DNA of 64,000 nt. It comes from Actinomadura rubrisoli. Lineage in GTDB: Bacteria; Actinomycetota; Actinomycetes; Streptosporangiales; Streptosporangiaceae. This document shows positions 1 through 6,951 of this stretch, one piece after another; within the stretch, counting starts at the first letter, position 1; each line of letters begins with the position of its first letter. The stretch is taken from positions 30,904-94,903 of the forward strand of contig NZ_SMKU01000003.1 of assembly GCF_004349215.1 (NCBI RefSeq), given 5' to 3'. A model generated the notes under the pieces. The model was not told the DNA's origin, did not search any database, and saw only the letters and a list, made by a program, of their open reading frames with translations. The position numbers were made by a program, and so were the translations under genes.

Positions 1-600
1 GCCCACGGCCTCGTTCTTCTCCAGCTCGTCCACCAGCGCGATCGCGTAGTCCTCGGCGCTGATGCGGCTCTGGCCGGCGGCGTCGGCGAGCACCTGGTCG
101 CCGCCGACCCGGTACGCGCCGGTGCGCTCGCCGGGCTGGATCTCGGCGGCGGGCGAGATGTAGGTCCAGTCCAGGTCGCCGGCCTCGGCGCGGACGAGAT
201 CCAGCAGGGCGCCCTGCGCGAGCGCCTCGTTCTTGTACAGGTCGGGGAAGTCCGGGGTGTCCACGAGCCGGACGCCCGGCGCGACCTCCAGGCTCCCGGC
301 GCCGCCGACCACGACCAGCCGCCGGACCCCGGCCCGGCGCAGCCCGTCGAGCACGCCGCGGCCCGCGGCCAGCAGCGGCGGGATCGTCTCCGAGCCGTCG
401 CGGGGCGGCGCGACGGCCAGCACGACCGCGTCGTGGCCCTCGGCGAGCGCGGCCACGGCGCCGGCGTCGCCCGCCTCGGCCTTCGCGGTGCCGCCGGTCC
501 CCCGGCGGGTGACGCCGGTGACCTCGTGGCCGCGGCGGCGCGCCTCGTCCGCCACCCGCTGCCCGATCATCCCCGTCGCGCCGATCAGCAGGATCCTCAT
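1..600 (-). CDS. NAD(P)-binding SDR/NmrA-like oxidoreductase, 3' end beyond window
   Basis: Read from the ATG at 600, the 200 visible residues begin MRILLIGATGMIGQRV, a Rossmann dinucleotide-binding start (GATGMIG). They continue with the acidic and Arg-rich pattern of atypical SDR/NmrA-like NAD(P)-binding proteins (YwnB/COG2910 type), including a VVVGGAGS segment and a conserved YKNEAL segment. The substrate is unknown and the last residues lie left of base 1. G+C is very high, unlike the prophage that starts about 65 bp upstream. This gene probably formed a divergent pair with the HxlR regulator now 60 kb away; HxlR proteins commonly control adjacent NAD(P)-dependent enzymes. Confidence 0.85.
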   Translation of the reverse strand, partial: MRILLIGATGMIGQRVADEARRRGHEVTGVTRRGTGGTAKAEAGDAGAVAALAEGHDAVVLAVAPPRDGSETIPPLLAAGRGVLDGLRRAGVRRLVVVGGAGSLEVAPGVRLVDTPDFPDLYKNEALAQGALLDLVRAEAGDLDWTYISPAAEIQPGERTGAYRVGGDQVLADAAGQSRISAEDYAIALVDELEKNEAVG

Positions 601-642
601 CGCAGACTCCTCAAAGCTCGTCGAACGTCGTCGCGGCCGAAA

Positions 643-657
643 GTATCCATCGGATAC
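643..657. promoter_or_regulatory. Inverted repeat upstream of the SDR gene, candidate HxlR operator
   Basis: GTATCC-ATC-GGATAC is a perfect 6-bp inverted repeat with a 3-nt spacer, 43 bp upstream of the SDR start. It lies on the chromosomal side of the prophage junction. The spacing suits a winged-helix dimer, and the HxlR gene was probably next door before integration. The binding protein is inferred. Confidence 0.4.
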
Positions 658-665
658 CGGTTACT

Positions 666-671
666 TCAACG
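666..671. other. attL: Candidate attL core (TCAACG)
   Basis: TCAACG is shared with 61383-61388, within a looser match (9 of 11 bases) that extends to its left. Joining left sequence up to 671 to right sequence after 61388 recreates a plausible divergent promoter. In it GGATACCGGT and the complement of ATTGGTACCC face each other symmetrically around the core, as core-type sites of tyrosine integrases do. A 10-bp inverted repeat (644-653 and 683-692) is also centred here. The shared core is too short to be significant alone. Confidence 0.4.
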
Positions 672-784
672 CACAACCAGTACCGATGGATAGCGCCTGG
701 TCAGATGCTGTACAGTCAAGCTCTGATGTCCCGCCATGGACATCGTCACCAACTGGCTACCCCCCGTACCCAAAGGAGCCCCTC

Positions 785-2059
785 ATGCCCATGGTCGGAA
801 CGATCTCCTCCTACGAGACCAACGACGGACCCCGTTGGCGCTTCCGAGGGCCTATGCGCGAGGACCCAATCACAGGCCGCAAGGGTCGTCACACCGTGAA
901 TGGACTTCTCTCATACGAGGAGGCTTACCAAGCCGAGATCCAATACAACGCAAAAATTGGGCTGCTAACGGTAGACACAGCAGCTACTTTGGAAGAGGTC
1001 ATCCAGCTTCGTATGGCTGAGACCTCAATCGCACACAATACCGTCGCCTCCTACATGGCCAAGATTCGCAGGCTTCCCGAGTGGTTGATGAAGAAGCCTC
1101 TAGCCGAGATCGACAAAGGCCACATCGAAACCATGCTCAAAGACATAATGGAGCGTCGTATCAAGCACGGCGCCGAACCCTACAAACTTTCCTATATGAA
1201 CAACCTCCTCAGCCTGGTCTCAGGAACGTTCGAGTACGCAATGCAGAAGCGCGTACCGGTAGGCAACCCTTGCACTCAGGTTTCCCCCAAGAAGGTTCTC
1301 GCCCAGTACTTCAAAACCGAAGGAGAAGACTGGAAGTCTCAACGCCGCGAGAGGGGCCCTGCTTCCGCGAATTCGTGGGAACAACGATCCATTGACAAGG
1401 CCGTGGGACAAGGCCCAGTCATGTCCAAAGACAACCTCCTGCGGGTGCAAGAGGACTTCTCGTACCCGTATCAAGGCTATCTATTGACAACCTTCCTCCA
1501 GGCCACCAGGCGGGGGGAATCACTCGGGCTGACGTGGGACCGTACCGACTTGGAAGACGGCTACGACGTCGCTCTGATTCAGGACACAATCACTGTCAGC
1601 TCGGGCAAGATCCACATCACGCCGGTACCTAAAAACGGCCAAGCTCGGGAAACTCTGCTCGATCCCCTAACGGTGGAAGTTCTAGAAATTCAGAGAGACC
1701 TACAGAACAAGATCAAAGAAGAGTACCCAAACTGGAAGGATGGTTGGGTCTTCACAGCTCTCTACCACCCGAACGCCAAGGGCTGGTACCCGGGCAAGTA
1801 CATCCGCCCAGATTCACTCCTCAGCACCTTCCAGGAGTGGGCCAGGCGCAGACGCGTCGCCAACGACGGTATTCGGGTACTCCGACGCACATGGGCGAAC
1901 ATCGCGGCTAACGTACTCGGCATCCCCCCTTACGTGATCATGCGTGTCCTGGGGCACACGGGCGAGACGGTTACCACCGAGCACTACACGACCGCGACGG
2001 ACGAACAGGTTCGGGACGCAATCGCAGCCGTGCGGGATCATGTGTTCGGCCCCCTGTAG
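785..2059 (+). CDS. int: Phage tyrosine integrase
   Basis: 424 aa. AAAGGAG at 772-778 places the start at 785; the open frame further upstream is antisense to the SDR gene and is excluded. It has an N-terminal arm-binding and SAM-like region (about 65-185) and a C-terminal catalytic domain. Arg242 sits in ATRRGE, Lys283 in VPKNGQ, Arg367 in RVLRRT, His391 in LGHTG and the nucleophile Tyr401 in EHYT. The usual His of the HxxR box is Arg364 here. It should integrate and, with an excision factor, excise the prophage. It lies about 115 bp inside attL and reads inward, the usual arrangement. No excisionase was recognised beside it. Confidence 0.93.
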   Translation: MPMVGTISSYETNDGPRWRFRGPMREDPITGRKGRHTVNGLLSYEEAYQAEIQYNAKIGLLTVDTAATLEEVIQLRMAETSIAHNTVASYMAKIRRLPEWLMKKPLAEIDKGHIETMLKDIMERRIKHGAEPYKLSYMNNLLSLVSGTFEYAMQKRVPVGNPCTQVSPKKVLAQYFKTEGEDWKSQRRERGPASANSWEQRSIDKAVGQGPVMSKDNLLRVQEDFSYPYQGYLLTTFLQATRRGESLGLTWDRTDLEDGYDVALIQDTITVSSGKIHITPVPKNGQARETLLDPLTVEVLEIQRDLQNKIKEEYPNWKDGWVFTALYHPNAKGWYPGKYIRPDSLLSTFQEWARRRRVANDGIRVLRRTWANIAANVLGIPPYVIMRVLGHTGETVTTEHYTTATDEQVRDAIAAVRDHVFGPL

Positions 2060-2148
2060 ACGCACTCGGCCCTCAGGGGGTACTCTGCCAGCGGCGGGGT
2101 GCCCCCTCGCTGTTTTTGGTTGCCCAACTTCGATTTTGAGAGACGATC

Positions 2149-2373
2149 TTGAAAATCACGGTCACCTCAACGAAGCCCACCAACACCCCAGGTGTGATCG
2201 TTCACCAGCTCTCCAACGGCATGTTCGTCAGGGAAGATCCCCGCAAGGGCAGCTACCACTTCAAGCTCTACACACCTGGACAGGCCAAGGAGCATGATCC
2301 GAAGCTGCTCGGCAGCGCCAGCACGAAGCGGAAGATTCTCAAGATGGCCGAGAGGCTCTCAAGCGGCCCCTGA
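2149..2373 (+). CDS. Small hypothetical protein
   Basis: 74 aa, starting with TTG behind a GAGAG-type ribosome site. It is basic, with a KRKILKMAERL helix near the C-terminus and no recognised domain. It is co-directional with the integrase and ends 35 bp before a strong terminator, so it is probably the last gene of the integrase transcript. A small DNA-binding or excision role is possible but nothing in the sequence shows it. Confidence 0.55.
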   Translation: MKITVTSTKPTNTPGVIVHQLSNGMFVREDPRKGSYHFKLYTPGQAKEHDPKLLGSASTKRKILKMAERLSSGP

Positions 2374-2407
2374 GGGCCTGTGAAGTCTAACCCGAGCCCA
2401 GGACATA

Positions 2408-2442
2408 CCGAAGGCCCCCGAGAGTCTCTCGGGGGCCTTCGG
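2408..2442 (+). terminator. Terminator after integrase unit
   Basis: The arms CCGAAGGCCCCCGAGAG and their complement form a near-perfect hairpin followed by CTTCTT. It closes the integrase unit. Confidence 0.85.
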
Positions 2443-2454
2443 CTTCTTCCCGGT

Positions 2455-2828
2455 TTCCTACCACCAAACAGACGAAACGGACGAACTCACCTACCGGACG
2501 GCCGTCGCTACTACGGCCACTCCTGTCCGGCACGGAAGACTCTAGCAGACGAGTGACGTAGATCACACAGCCTGTCAGGTCCGGACTCCTTGAGAGGGAT
2601 GCCCTCTTATATTAATGAGGGTAGGGGAATACCCCTACCCAATACGTTAAGTGCTTACATTACTACTTCTAGTAACAGATAAGCTACTAGAATAAAGTAA
2701 TGACTATTAGGGGTTGCCAACTCAGAGGCAACCCCATATTACAGTGGGTAAGTAGTTATAGGGGTTATTTGTCTCTACCGGACTACTGTTAGCGACCGTG
2801 GGCGGGCATCGGTCGCATTCTCCTAACG
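2455..2828. other. Gene-free stretch with serial hairpins
   Basis: No credible ORF on either strand, and more A+T than its surroundings. Perfect hairpins occur at 2619-2640 (9-bp arms, loop AATA), 2658-2702 (8-bp TTCTAGTA/TACTAGAA plus an outer 7-bp CATTACT/AGTAATG), 2710-2735 (9-bp GGGGTTGCC arms) and 2792-2816 (7-bp GCGACCG arms). No poly-T tracts follow most of them, so they need not all be terminators. A structured RNA or a protein-binding region is possible. Confidence 0.6.
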
Positions 2829-2854
2829 CCCCCGGACCATCAACAGTCCGGGGG
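2829..2854 (-). terminator. Hairpin downstream of the 2865-3056 gene
   Basis: CCCCCGGAC and GTCCGGGGG form 9-bp arms around an 8-nt loop, 10 bp past the stop of the minus-strand gene. Confidence 0.7.
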
Positions 2855-2864
2855 CTTAGCGCTT

Positions 2865-3056
2865 CTAGTAAAGCCTCACTTCATTGGTGTTTCGATCAAC
2901 CTCACCGACCACTTCAGCTTCCACCGAGGTCCTCTCAATCTTCTCCATAAGCCTGCGGACCATCTCCGCTGTTTCCGGTTCAGTTGGAAAACTCCGGACG
3001 ATGAGCTTTCCGGCTTCCACAGTCATCACCGTGACTTGTCCATGAATTTCTGCCAT
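2865..3056 (-). CDS. Hypothetical protein, leaderless start
   Basis: 63 aa, with the pattern of a small alpha/beta protein: a strand-rich N-terminus, a central MVRRLMEKIE helix, then a strand-rich end. No family recognised. There is no ribosome site; TGTTAGTCT lies 6 nt upstream of the ATG, so the transcript is probably leaderless. It is a single-gene unit with its own terminator, divergent from the HNH gene. Confidence 0.6.
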   Translation of the reverse strand: MAEIHGQVTVMTVEAGKLIVRSFPTEPETAEMVRRLMEKIERTSVEAEVVGEVDRNTNEVRLY

Positions 3057-3062
3057 ACGGTA

Positions 3063-3071
3063 AGACTAACA
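3063..3071 (-). promoter_or_regulatory. Extended -10 box (TGTTAGTCT)
   Basis: TGN-TANNNT pattern 6 nt before the ATG at 3056; fits a leaderless promoter. Confidence 0.5.
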
Positions 3072-3085
3072 CGCCAGGAGGACAG

Positions 3086-3418
3086 ATGCCGAAGGCGCAC
3101 AAGATCTGTTCTCAGTCACGGTGTCTGGAAGTTGCCTCGGACGGCCGAGGCAAGTGCAAAGCCCACGGCCGGAAGCCGTGGGCTAACACATCAGCTAGGA
3201 ACTTGAATCGTCCGAAGGACTGGAACTCCCGCAAGCGATTCGTACGCCAGCGGGACAAGGTTTGTCAGATGTGCGGAGAGACAGAACATCTCGACGTTGA
3301 CCACAAGATCCCGGTAGCCGCCGGGGGCGGCTGGGACTACGGCAACCTGTGGTTGCTCTGTGACGCTTGTCACCGCCAAAAGACGTTCAGGCATGTGGCA
3401 CGGCATCGTCAGGGATAG
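3086..3418 (+). CDS. HNH homing/packaging endonuclease
   Basis: 110 aa with AGGAGG before the ATG. The HNH core is clear: CQMCGETEHLDVDHKIP (a CxxC pair and the DxDH motif), then GNLWLLCDACHRQKT (Asn, the second CxxC, and His). HNH proteins beside terminase genes support packaging cleavage in many cos-type phages, so that role is likely here; a free-standing homing nuclease is the alternative. The N-terminus has a further C..C..C..H set that may bind zinc. Confidence 0.88.
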   Translation: MPKAHKICSQSRCLEVASDGRGKCKAHGRKPWANTSARNLNRPKDWNSRKRFVRQRDKVCQMCGETEHLDVDHKIPVAAGGGWDYGNLWLLCDACHRQKTFRHVARHRQG

Positions 3419-3665
3419 CGTTCCTTATCTGCCTCCGCTGCACCTCTCTTGGGATCTTCCTTATGAAGTCCTCAAAAGTCTGCCCCTCGGGCAGATCAGC
3501 CATTGCTTGCACAGGTCGGGAACACACCCAACAACGCCAATCGAAATTGTGGTAGTCCCTCGTCCCATCGTCTTCCAGGCGATCACCCTCTTCCGACATG
3601 TCCAGGGTCACGCAGTGGATGTGGCCACAGGGCTCGGCAAGGAAGACTTGAAAGTACTCAGCCAT
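3387..3665 (-). CDS. Hypothetical protein with Cys/His cluster
   Basis: 92 aa. A CGHIHC segment near residue 13 and a CWVC pair near 45 could form a zinc site. The gene is convergent with the HNH gene and overlaps its last 32 bp. Its start overlaps the stop of the upstream gene (3658), so both are one minus-strand unit. Function unknown. Confidence 0.6.
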   Translation of the reverse strand: MAEYFQVFLAEPCGHIHCVTLDMSEEGDRLEDDGTRDYHNFDWRCWVCSRPVQAMADLPEGQTFEDFIRKIPREVQRRQIRNAIPDDAVPHA

Positions 3666-3897
3666 AGTTGTGATCCTCCCACCCCTGAACCACCTCGGAG
3701 GTCTTCAAGCCTGGTTCTGTCGAGTAATCGGCCGCTCGACGTGACTCCTCAAGCTCGTCAAGCTTGTGGGGGTTTAGCTTGACCGCCTCGGACATAATTC
3801 GATGGTAGCGCGGCTCACCTTCAAGCCGCGCGAGTCGTTCCAGGTTCCGCCTTTCCAGGCTGGCCCGGCTCCGCCGTATGGCTTCTTCCTTATCCAT
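3658..3897 (-). CDS. Hypothetical helical protein, leaderless start
   Basis: 79 aa, highly charged. The first 60 residues are predicted helical (RRNLERLARLEGE and similar). TGGTATTGT lies 7 nt before the ATG in place of a ribosome site. It is the first gene of a two-gene minus-strand unit inserted between the HNH gene and the terminase. No family recognised. Confidence 0.6.
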   Translation of the reverse strand: MDKEEAIRRSRASLERRNLERLARLEGEPRYHRIMSEAVKLNPHKLDELEESRRAADYSTEPGLKTSEVVQGWEDHNYG

Positions 3898-3904
3898 GCC
3901 GTCG

Positions 3905-3913
3905 ACAATACCA
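3905..3913 (-). promoter_or_regulatory. Extended -10 box (TGGTATTGT)
   Basis: TGN-TANNNT, 7 nt before the ATG at 3897. Confidence 0.5.
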
Positions 3914-3942
3914 CAAGATCAATGACCATTAATAAGGCACAC

Positions 3943-3984
3943 ACACCAGTAGCTTAATGGCAAAGCGTCCGCTTTGGGAGCGTC
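3943..3984 (+). tRNA. tRNA-like 5' half, possibly tRNA-Pro(UGG) remnant
   Basis: ACACCAG-TA leads into a D-arm with a perfect GCTT/AAGC stem, then a CGC-TTTGGGA-GCG anticodon arm with UGG in the anticodon place. The anticodon stem has only three or four pairs. No matching T-arm or 3' acceptor strand follows, so this looks like a decayed or truncated tRNA. Confidence 0.3.
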
Positions 3985-4078
3985 CATCACCTGATGAACC
4001 AACACACGGATTTCGCCGCGATGATGCTGACAGGCGACTCCATGTGTTGACCATATCACCCTGGCCGAAGTGAGTACT

Positions 4079-4279
4079 TCAGGTGCCCGACTTGTAGACG
4101 CGGCTCTCTACGATACTTTGAAGCTTTTTGATCTGATCGCGGTCGTAGCCTTCTTCCAGCATGGCTTGCCACACAATGCGGAGTGCTGCTCCGGCGATGG
4201 CTTGCTGCGCGATTTCCACCGCAGCGGAGAGGCGATTCTGCTCGTACTCACGCCTCATCTTGGCGTTCTTCTCGTCCAT
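4079..4279 (-). CDS. Hypothetical protein, leaderless start
   Basis: 66 aa, charged N-terminus then an Ala-rich amphipathic helix (about 20-42). TGCTAGCTT lies 6 nt before the ATG. It is a single-gene moron on the strand opposite to the terminase genes. No family recognised. Confidence 0.55.
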   Translation of the reverse strand: MDEKNAKMRREYEQNRLSAAVEIAQQAIAGAALRIVWQAMLEEGYDRDQIKKLQSIVESRVYKSGT

Positions 4280-4285
4280 GAGGCG

Positions 4286-4294
4286 AAGCTAGCA
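4286..4294 (-). promoter_or_regulatory. Extended -10 box (TGCTAGCTT)
   Basis: TGN-TANNNT, 6 nt before the ATG at 4279. Confidence 0.5.
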
Positions 4295-4337
4295 CATAGG
4301 CATCCGATAGAGAAGAAGCATCGCGGTTTCTCCCCCA

Positions 4338-4413
4338 TGGCCCTTAGCTCAATTGCGAAGAGCGTTGCGGTTATACACGTCGCGGTATCCGGGTTCGAGT
4401 CCCGGAGGGCCAA
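4338..4413 (+). tRNA. tRNA with irregular anticodon arm, identity unassigned
   Basis: The acceptor stem TGGCCCT/AGGGCCA is 7 of 7 paired. T8-A9, the D-stem GCTC/GAGC and the T-arm CCGGG-TTCGAGT-CCCGG are all canonical, and a discriminator A follows; CCA is not encoded. The middle part does not fold normally: the best stem, TTGCG/CGCGG, encloses an 11-nt loop and leaves a 3-nt variable region. No anticodon can be read with confidence. It may be a divergent phage tRNA or one damaged in its anticodon arm. Confidence 0.75.
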
Positions 4414-4418
4414 CAAAA

Positions 4419-4450
4419 GAGCCCCACAGGCGATCAACCCTGTGGGGCTC
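4419..4450 (+). terminator. Hairpin after tRNA
   Basis: GAGCCCCACAGG pairs perfectly with CCTGTGGGGCTC around a short loop, starting 6 nt past the tRNA discriminator. It may end the tRNA transcript or, read from the other strand, the opposing unit. Confidence 0.7.
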
Positions 4451-4524
4451 TACTCCGACGCCAAGCCGGGTCCGGCATGGCGTTACAGCGCTCTGAGTTG
4501 TCGTCTGCTCTTGCGCAAAGCTAC

Positions 4525-4713
4525 CTAGAGTCCCTCAGAGGGAGCGCTAGAAACTCCAGCAGGCTTGGAGCCCTGCTCTAGCTCCAGCCGATGGATCTCC
4601 GTCTTCAGGTTCTCGATCTTTATCTCATTGACACACCGTGTGTACCTGACCTCTGCAAGCTCATGGAGCTTGCTCCTAAGCGTCTTCAGCAGATTCCGAG
4701 TCATCTCGTCCAC
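4525..4713 (-). CDS. Small coiled-coil protein, leaderless GTG start
   Basis: 62 aa, starting GTG. Residues 5-48 have a heptad-like pattern (LLKTLRSKLHEL, IENLKTEIHRLELE), so a short coiled coil is likely. TGTTAGAGT lies 6 nt before the GTG. It is divergent from the terminase small subunit, only 28 bp apart, so the two promoter regions overlap. Confidence 0.55.
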   Translation of the reverse strand: MDEMTRNLLKTLRSKLHELAEVRYTRCVNEIKIENLKTEIHRLELEQGSKPAGVSSAPSEGL

Positions 4714-4719
4714 AACTCA

Positions 4720-4728
4720 ACTCTAACA
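4720..4728 (-). promoter_or_regulatory. Extended -10 box (TGTTAGAGT)
   Basis: TGN-TANNNT, 6 nt before the GTG at 4713; it lies inside the ribosome-binding region of the divergent terminase gene. Confidence 0.5.
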
Positions 4729-4741
4729 GAGAGGGGTGGCC

Positions 4742-5170
4742 ATGGCAGGCCGAGGACCGACACCTAAACCAAACGCAATGCGACGCAACAAGCAGCCCAA
4801 GGCCGAGCTGACCTCTGATGCTGAGATCAAGGCGCCCAAGCTCTACAAGAGAGCTAGCTACTGCGCAGCGACACAACGATGGTGGGACACGTGGGCCAGC
4901 TCGCCGCAGGCCGAGGTGTTCATGGCGACCGATTGGGAGCGTCTCCAGCAGCTCGCCGTGATTGTCGAGCAGTACTGGCAGACGGGCGACAAGAACCTCA
5001 TGGCTGAGATCCGCCTCAACGAGGAGAGGCTAGGAGCCACCGTGCGGGATCGCCAGAGCCTCCGCATGTCCTACAAGGAGTCAGACACGAAGAAGGCCGA
5101 GAGGCCGTCTGACAGCCCCTCAGCCCTCCCCGAGAACGTCACTCGCCTGCGTGATGCCTTCGGGACCTAA
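4742..5170 (+). CDS. terS: Terminase small subunit
   Basis: 142 aa. GAGAGGG just upstream favours the ATG at 4742 over the in-frame GTG at 4736. The N-terminus MAGRGPTPKPNAMRRNK is the typical basic start of actinophage small terminases. A helical core follows (WWDTWASSPQAEVF, then WERLQQLAVIVEQYW), ending in ALPENVTRLRDAFGT. It should recognise the packaging site and recruit the large subunit. A second copy of the last 15 codons lies at 5391-5438, marking an insertion between them. Confidence 0.85.
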   Translation: MAGRGPTPKPNAMRRNKQPKAELTSDAEIKAPKLYKRASYCAATQRWWDTWASSPQAEVFMATDWERLQQLAVIVEQYWQTGDKNLMAEIRLNEERLGATVRDRQSLRMSYKESDTKKAERPSDSPSALPENVTRLRDAFGT

Positions 5171-5331
5171 TTGAGCTTAGTTAGCTTGGCCGTAACCACT
5201 GCCCACAGCGCAAGCGTGGTCGATGACGCTGGCAGCAGGATGACAAGGCTTCCTCGCAGAAAGCCTACGATGCTGACGGCGATCAGCGCCACGACCAGGG
5301 CGAGAATAGGTAGGTAGAACTTTAGGATCAT
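5167..5331 (-). CDS. Small two-helix membrane protein (moron)
   Basis: 54 aa. AGGAG lies 5 nt before the ATG. It has a hydrophobic segment at about 5-25 (LPILALVVALIAVSIVGFL) and a second at about 28-46 (LVILLPASSTTLALWAVV), with a Lys-rich end. Its stop overlaps the terS stop by 3 bp, tail to tail. It fills exactly the interval between terS and the duplicated terS 3' end, which suggests acquisition as a cassette. Possible roles include superinfection exclusion; none is shown. Confidence 0.6.
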   Translation of the reverse strand: MILKFYLPILALVVALIAVSIVGFLRGSLVILLPASSTTLALWAVVTAKLTKLN

Positions 5332-5390
5332 CAGGGCTCCTGTGATCGACGTTTGAACTAAAGCCTACACCCCCTCTCGCATGCCTGACA

Positions 5391-5438
5391 GCCCTCCCCG
5401 AGAACGTCACCCGGCTGCGGGATGCATTCGAGGCGTGA
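5391..5438 (+). repeat. Duplicated 3' end of terS
   Basis: In frame, this stretch reads LPENVTRLRDAFEA then stop, matching the terS end LPENVTRLRDAFGT, with many third-position differences. It is therefore a diverged copy, probably from a related phage, and not a fresh duplication. Confidence 0.75.
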
Positions 5439-5769
5439 AGAAGTACATCAGTTTCCGCTTGAGTTCAGTCGGCATTCTCTCGAACGGCGGCCACTTGGCC
5501 AGGAGATCTGCGGTGATCTTCCAGGACATCGGCTTGATTGTCTCGCTCCGGATGTACTGCATCCGATGAGCCCTGATGCGGTTGAAGAACGGCGTGTCCT
5601 CCTTCAGGCCCTCATGGAACCAGAAGAAGTCAAGGACTCCTTCAACGGTCGTGAGGTCCCATTCGTACACGAGATCGTTGTCAAGCACCTGGTTGGTCCG
5701 GGCGCCTCTTGTCAGTGGCTCCTCGTACTTGTGCAGTGGCCTTGCTACGAAATACCCGAGGTCTGGCAC
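5407..5769 (-). CDS. Hypothetical protein
   Basis: 120 aa, GTG start behind AGGAAAGTGAGG. Aromatic-rich (LDFFWFHEGL, KLMYFFTP). Its last ten or so residues are read antisense through the terS remnant, so its 3' end was probably set by the insertion. It is the second gene of a unit with 5824-6237, 54 bp downstream. No family recognised. Confidence 0.6.
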   Translation of the reverse strand: MPDLGYFVARPLHKYEEPLTRGARTNQVLDNDLVYEWDLTTVEGVLDFFWFHEGLKEDTPFFNRIRAHRMQYIRSETIKPMSWKITADLLAKWPPFERMPTELKRKLMYFFTPRMHPAAG

Positions 5770-5823
5770 GGCCTCACTTCCTTTCCTAGCTACTTGTCTT
5801 CGCGACGCTTTCGGTATCCCCTC

Positions 5824-6237
5824 TTAGTGGCCGTGTGTTACCCGAAGAAGGATGCTACGCGCGTCCGCATCCTTGCAGGAGAATTGCTTTTCGAAGGACT
5901 TCATGCAAGTAGCGCTGGCCGCGAAGACGAACTTCATTCTCCGCCCTCCCGCTTCGACCGATATAGCGCTCTCGTAGACCTCCCGTACGGTGCCGATGAA
6001 TTGGCCTTTGATGCCGAAGTGTTCCCCCGTGATTGGGTGTTTCGTCATCTGGATCAGTCGAACGGCGATCTCGTCTTCGACTGCGATCTCACTTGGCGTC
6101 ACAGGGTCCCAGTGAGATCCGTTGCATGAGGTGTGATTGAGGTCTGACTCCACTTTTCCCCGTTCCGTTTGTCCGTGCTTCGGTTCGTAGCTTTTTACTC
6201 TCAGTTCACTGCGATTCCTTTCCCACTTGCGCGGCAT
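5824..6237 (-). CDS. Hypothetical protein, leaderless start
   Basis: 137 aa. A basic N-terminal tail (about 1-45) leads into a strand-rich part containing IGTVREVYESAISVEAGG. TGCTACGAT lies 7 nt before the ATG, with no ribosome site. First gene of a two-gene minus-strand unit. No family recognised. Confidence 0.6.
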   Translation of the reverse strand: MPRKWERNRSELRVKSYEPKHGQTERGKVESDLNHTSCNGSHWDPVTPSEIAVEDEIAVRLIQMTKHPITGEHFGIKGQFIGTVREVYESAISVEAGGRRMKFVFAASATCMKSFEKQFSCKDADARSILLRVTHGH

Positions 6238-6244
6238 GATTGAA

Positions 6245-6253
6245 ATCGTAGCA
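6245..6253 (-). promoter_or_regulatory. Extended -10 box (TGCTACGAT)
   Basis: TGN-TANNNT, 7 nt before the ATG at 6237. Confidence 0.5.
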
Positions 6254-6259
6254 GCGCGA

Positions 6260-6493
6260 CTAGGGACGCGTCCTCCTAAACGCTAGCTTGCTCTGCGGGA
6301 TCTGGCGGGAGTCCGGTGGCATCTCGATACTCTCTTCGTAGATCCACCCTTCATCCTCTGCCCCTTTGATCGTTGCGTAAGCCTCTCCGGTTGGCACGAT
6401 GAAGGACCAGTCCCATGATTCCCTGCCTCGCGCAGCGCGGGCATTGTGTCGGGCCTCTGATCGAACCTGCTCGTCAGATCGTCTTTTCACCAT
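6260..6493 (-). CDS. Hypothetical protein
   Basis: 77 aa with a basic N-terminus (about 20 residues) and an acidic middle. AGGAGAGG precedes the ATG. It overlaps the end of the upstream gene by 20 bp, so the two form one unit. No family recognised. Confidence 0.6.
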   Translation of the reverse strand: MVKRRSDEQVRSEARHNARAARGRESWDWSFIVPTGEAYATIKGAEDEGWIYEESIEMPPDSRQIPQSKLAFRRTRP

Positions 6494-6917
6494 GTTCCCC
6501 TCTCCTGGATACAGGACGCGTTCGGCTCATGACGAGCCGAACGCACTTGTCTTTCTCGCCTATGGAAACGACGTCGCCGTGCAAAAGTCTTTCGGCTATG
6601 GAAATCAGACTATCTTGTACGTTGACCCCTTCATGGCAGCACAATGCCACAAGTAGCCGTGTCCAGGACTCAAAGTCTTGAAGACTTCCCGCGCTGCCCT
6701 CCCTATCAACCCAAGATTCACCGTGATCAGACGATTCTTGTAGAACTGAGTGCCCCACGTTATTGAGCCATGCAAAGTCGCCAATAAGCCGCCGTACGAT
6801 CTGAGTCGGGTCTACTGGCCTGGGTTCCTCCTTCTCGGGAGAAGAGACTCTGATCTTCTGGTCCCCAAAGGCTCGTTTGGCCCGCACCTTGATCCACAGG
6901 TCCATGAGTTCGCCCAT
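6474..6917 (-). CDS. Hypothetical protein, leaderless start
   Basis: 147 aa, mixed alpha/beta, no recognised motif. TGTTAACGT lies 6 nt before the ATG. First gene of the unit with 6260-6493, divergent from the large terminase. Confidence 0.55.
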   Translation of the reverse strand: MGELMDLWIKVRAKRAFGDQKIRVSSPEKEEPRPVDPTQIVRRLIGDFAWLNNVGHSVLQESSDHGESWVDREGSAGSLQDFESWTRLLVALCCHEGVNVQDSLISIAERLLHGDVVSIGEKDKCVRLVMSRTRPVSRRGEHGEKTI

Positions 6918-6923
6918 GGCGCG

Positions 6924-6932
6924 ACGTTAACA
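6924..6932 (-). promoter_or_regulatory. Extended -10 box (TGTTAACGT)
   Basis: TGN-TANNNT, 6 nt before the ATG at 6917. Confidence 0.5.
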
Positions 6933-6951
6933 CAGAGAGGATCCGGACGAC

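Noticed and set aside
738..745. GGACATCG shared with 61358-61365 as the att core
   Set aside because: An 8-bp match of this kind is expected by chance between the two junction regions, and joining there does not give a symmetric site.
233..784. N-terminal extension of the integrase frame
   Set aside because: It is antisense to the SDR gene, crosses the attachment junction and has low-complexity Arg/Ser/Pro composition; AAAGGAG at 772-778 marks the true start at 785.
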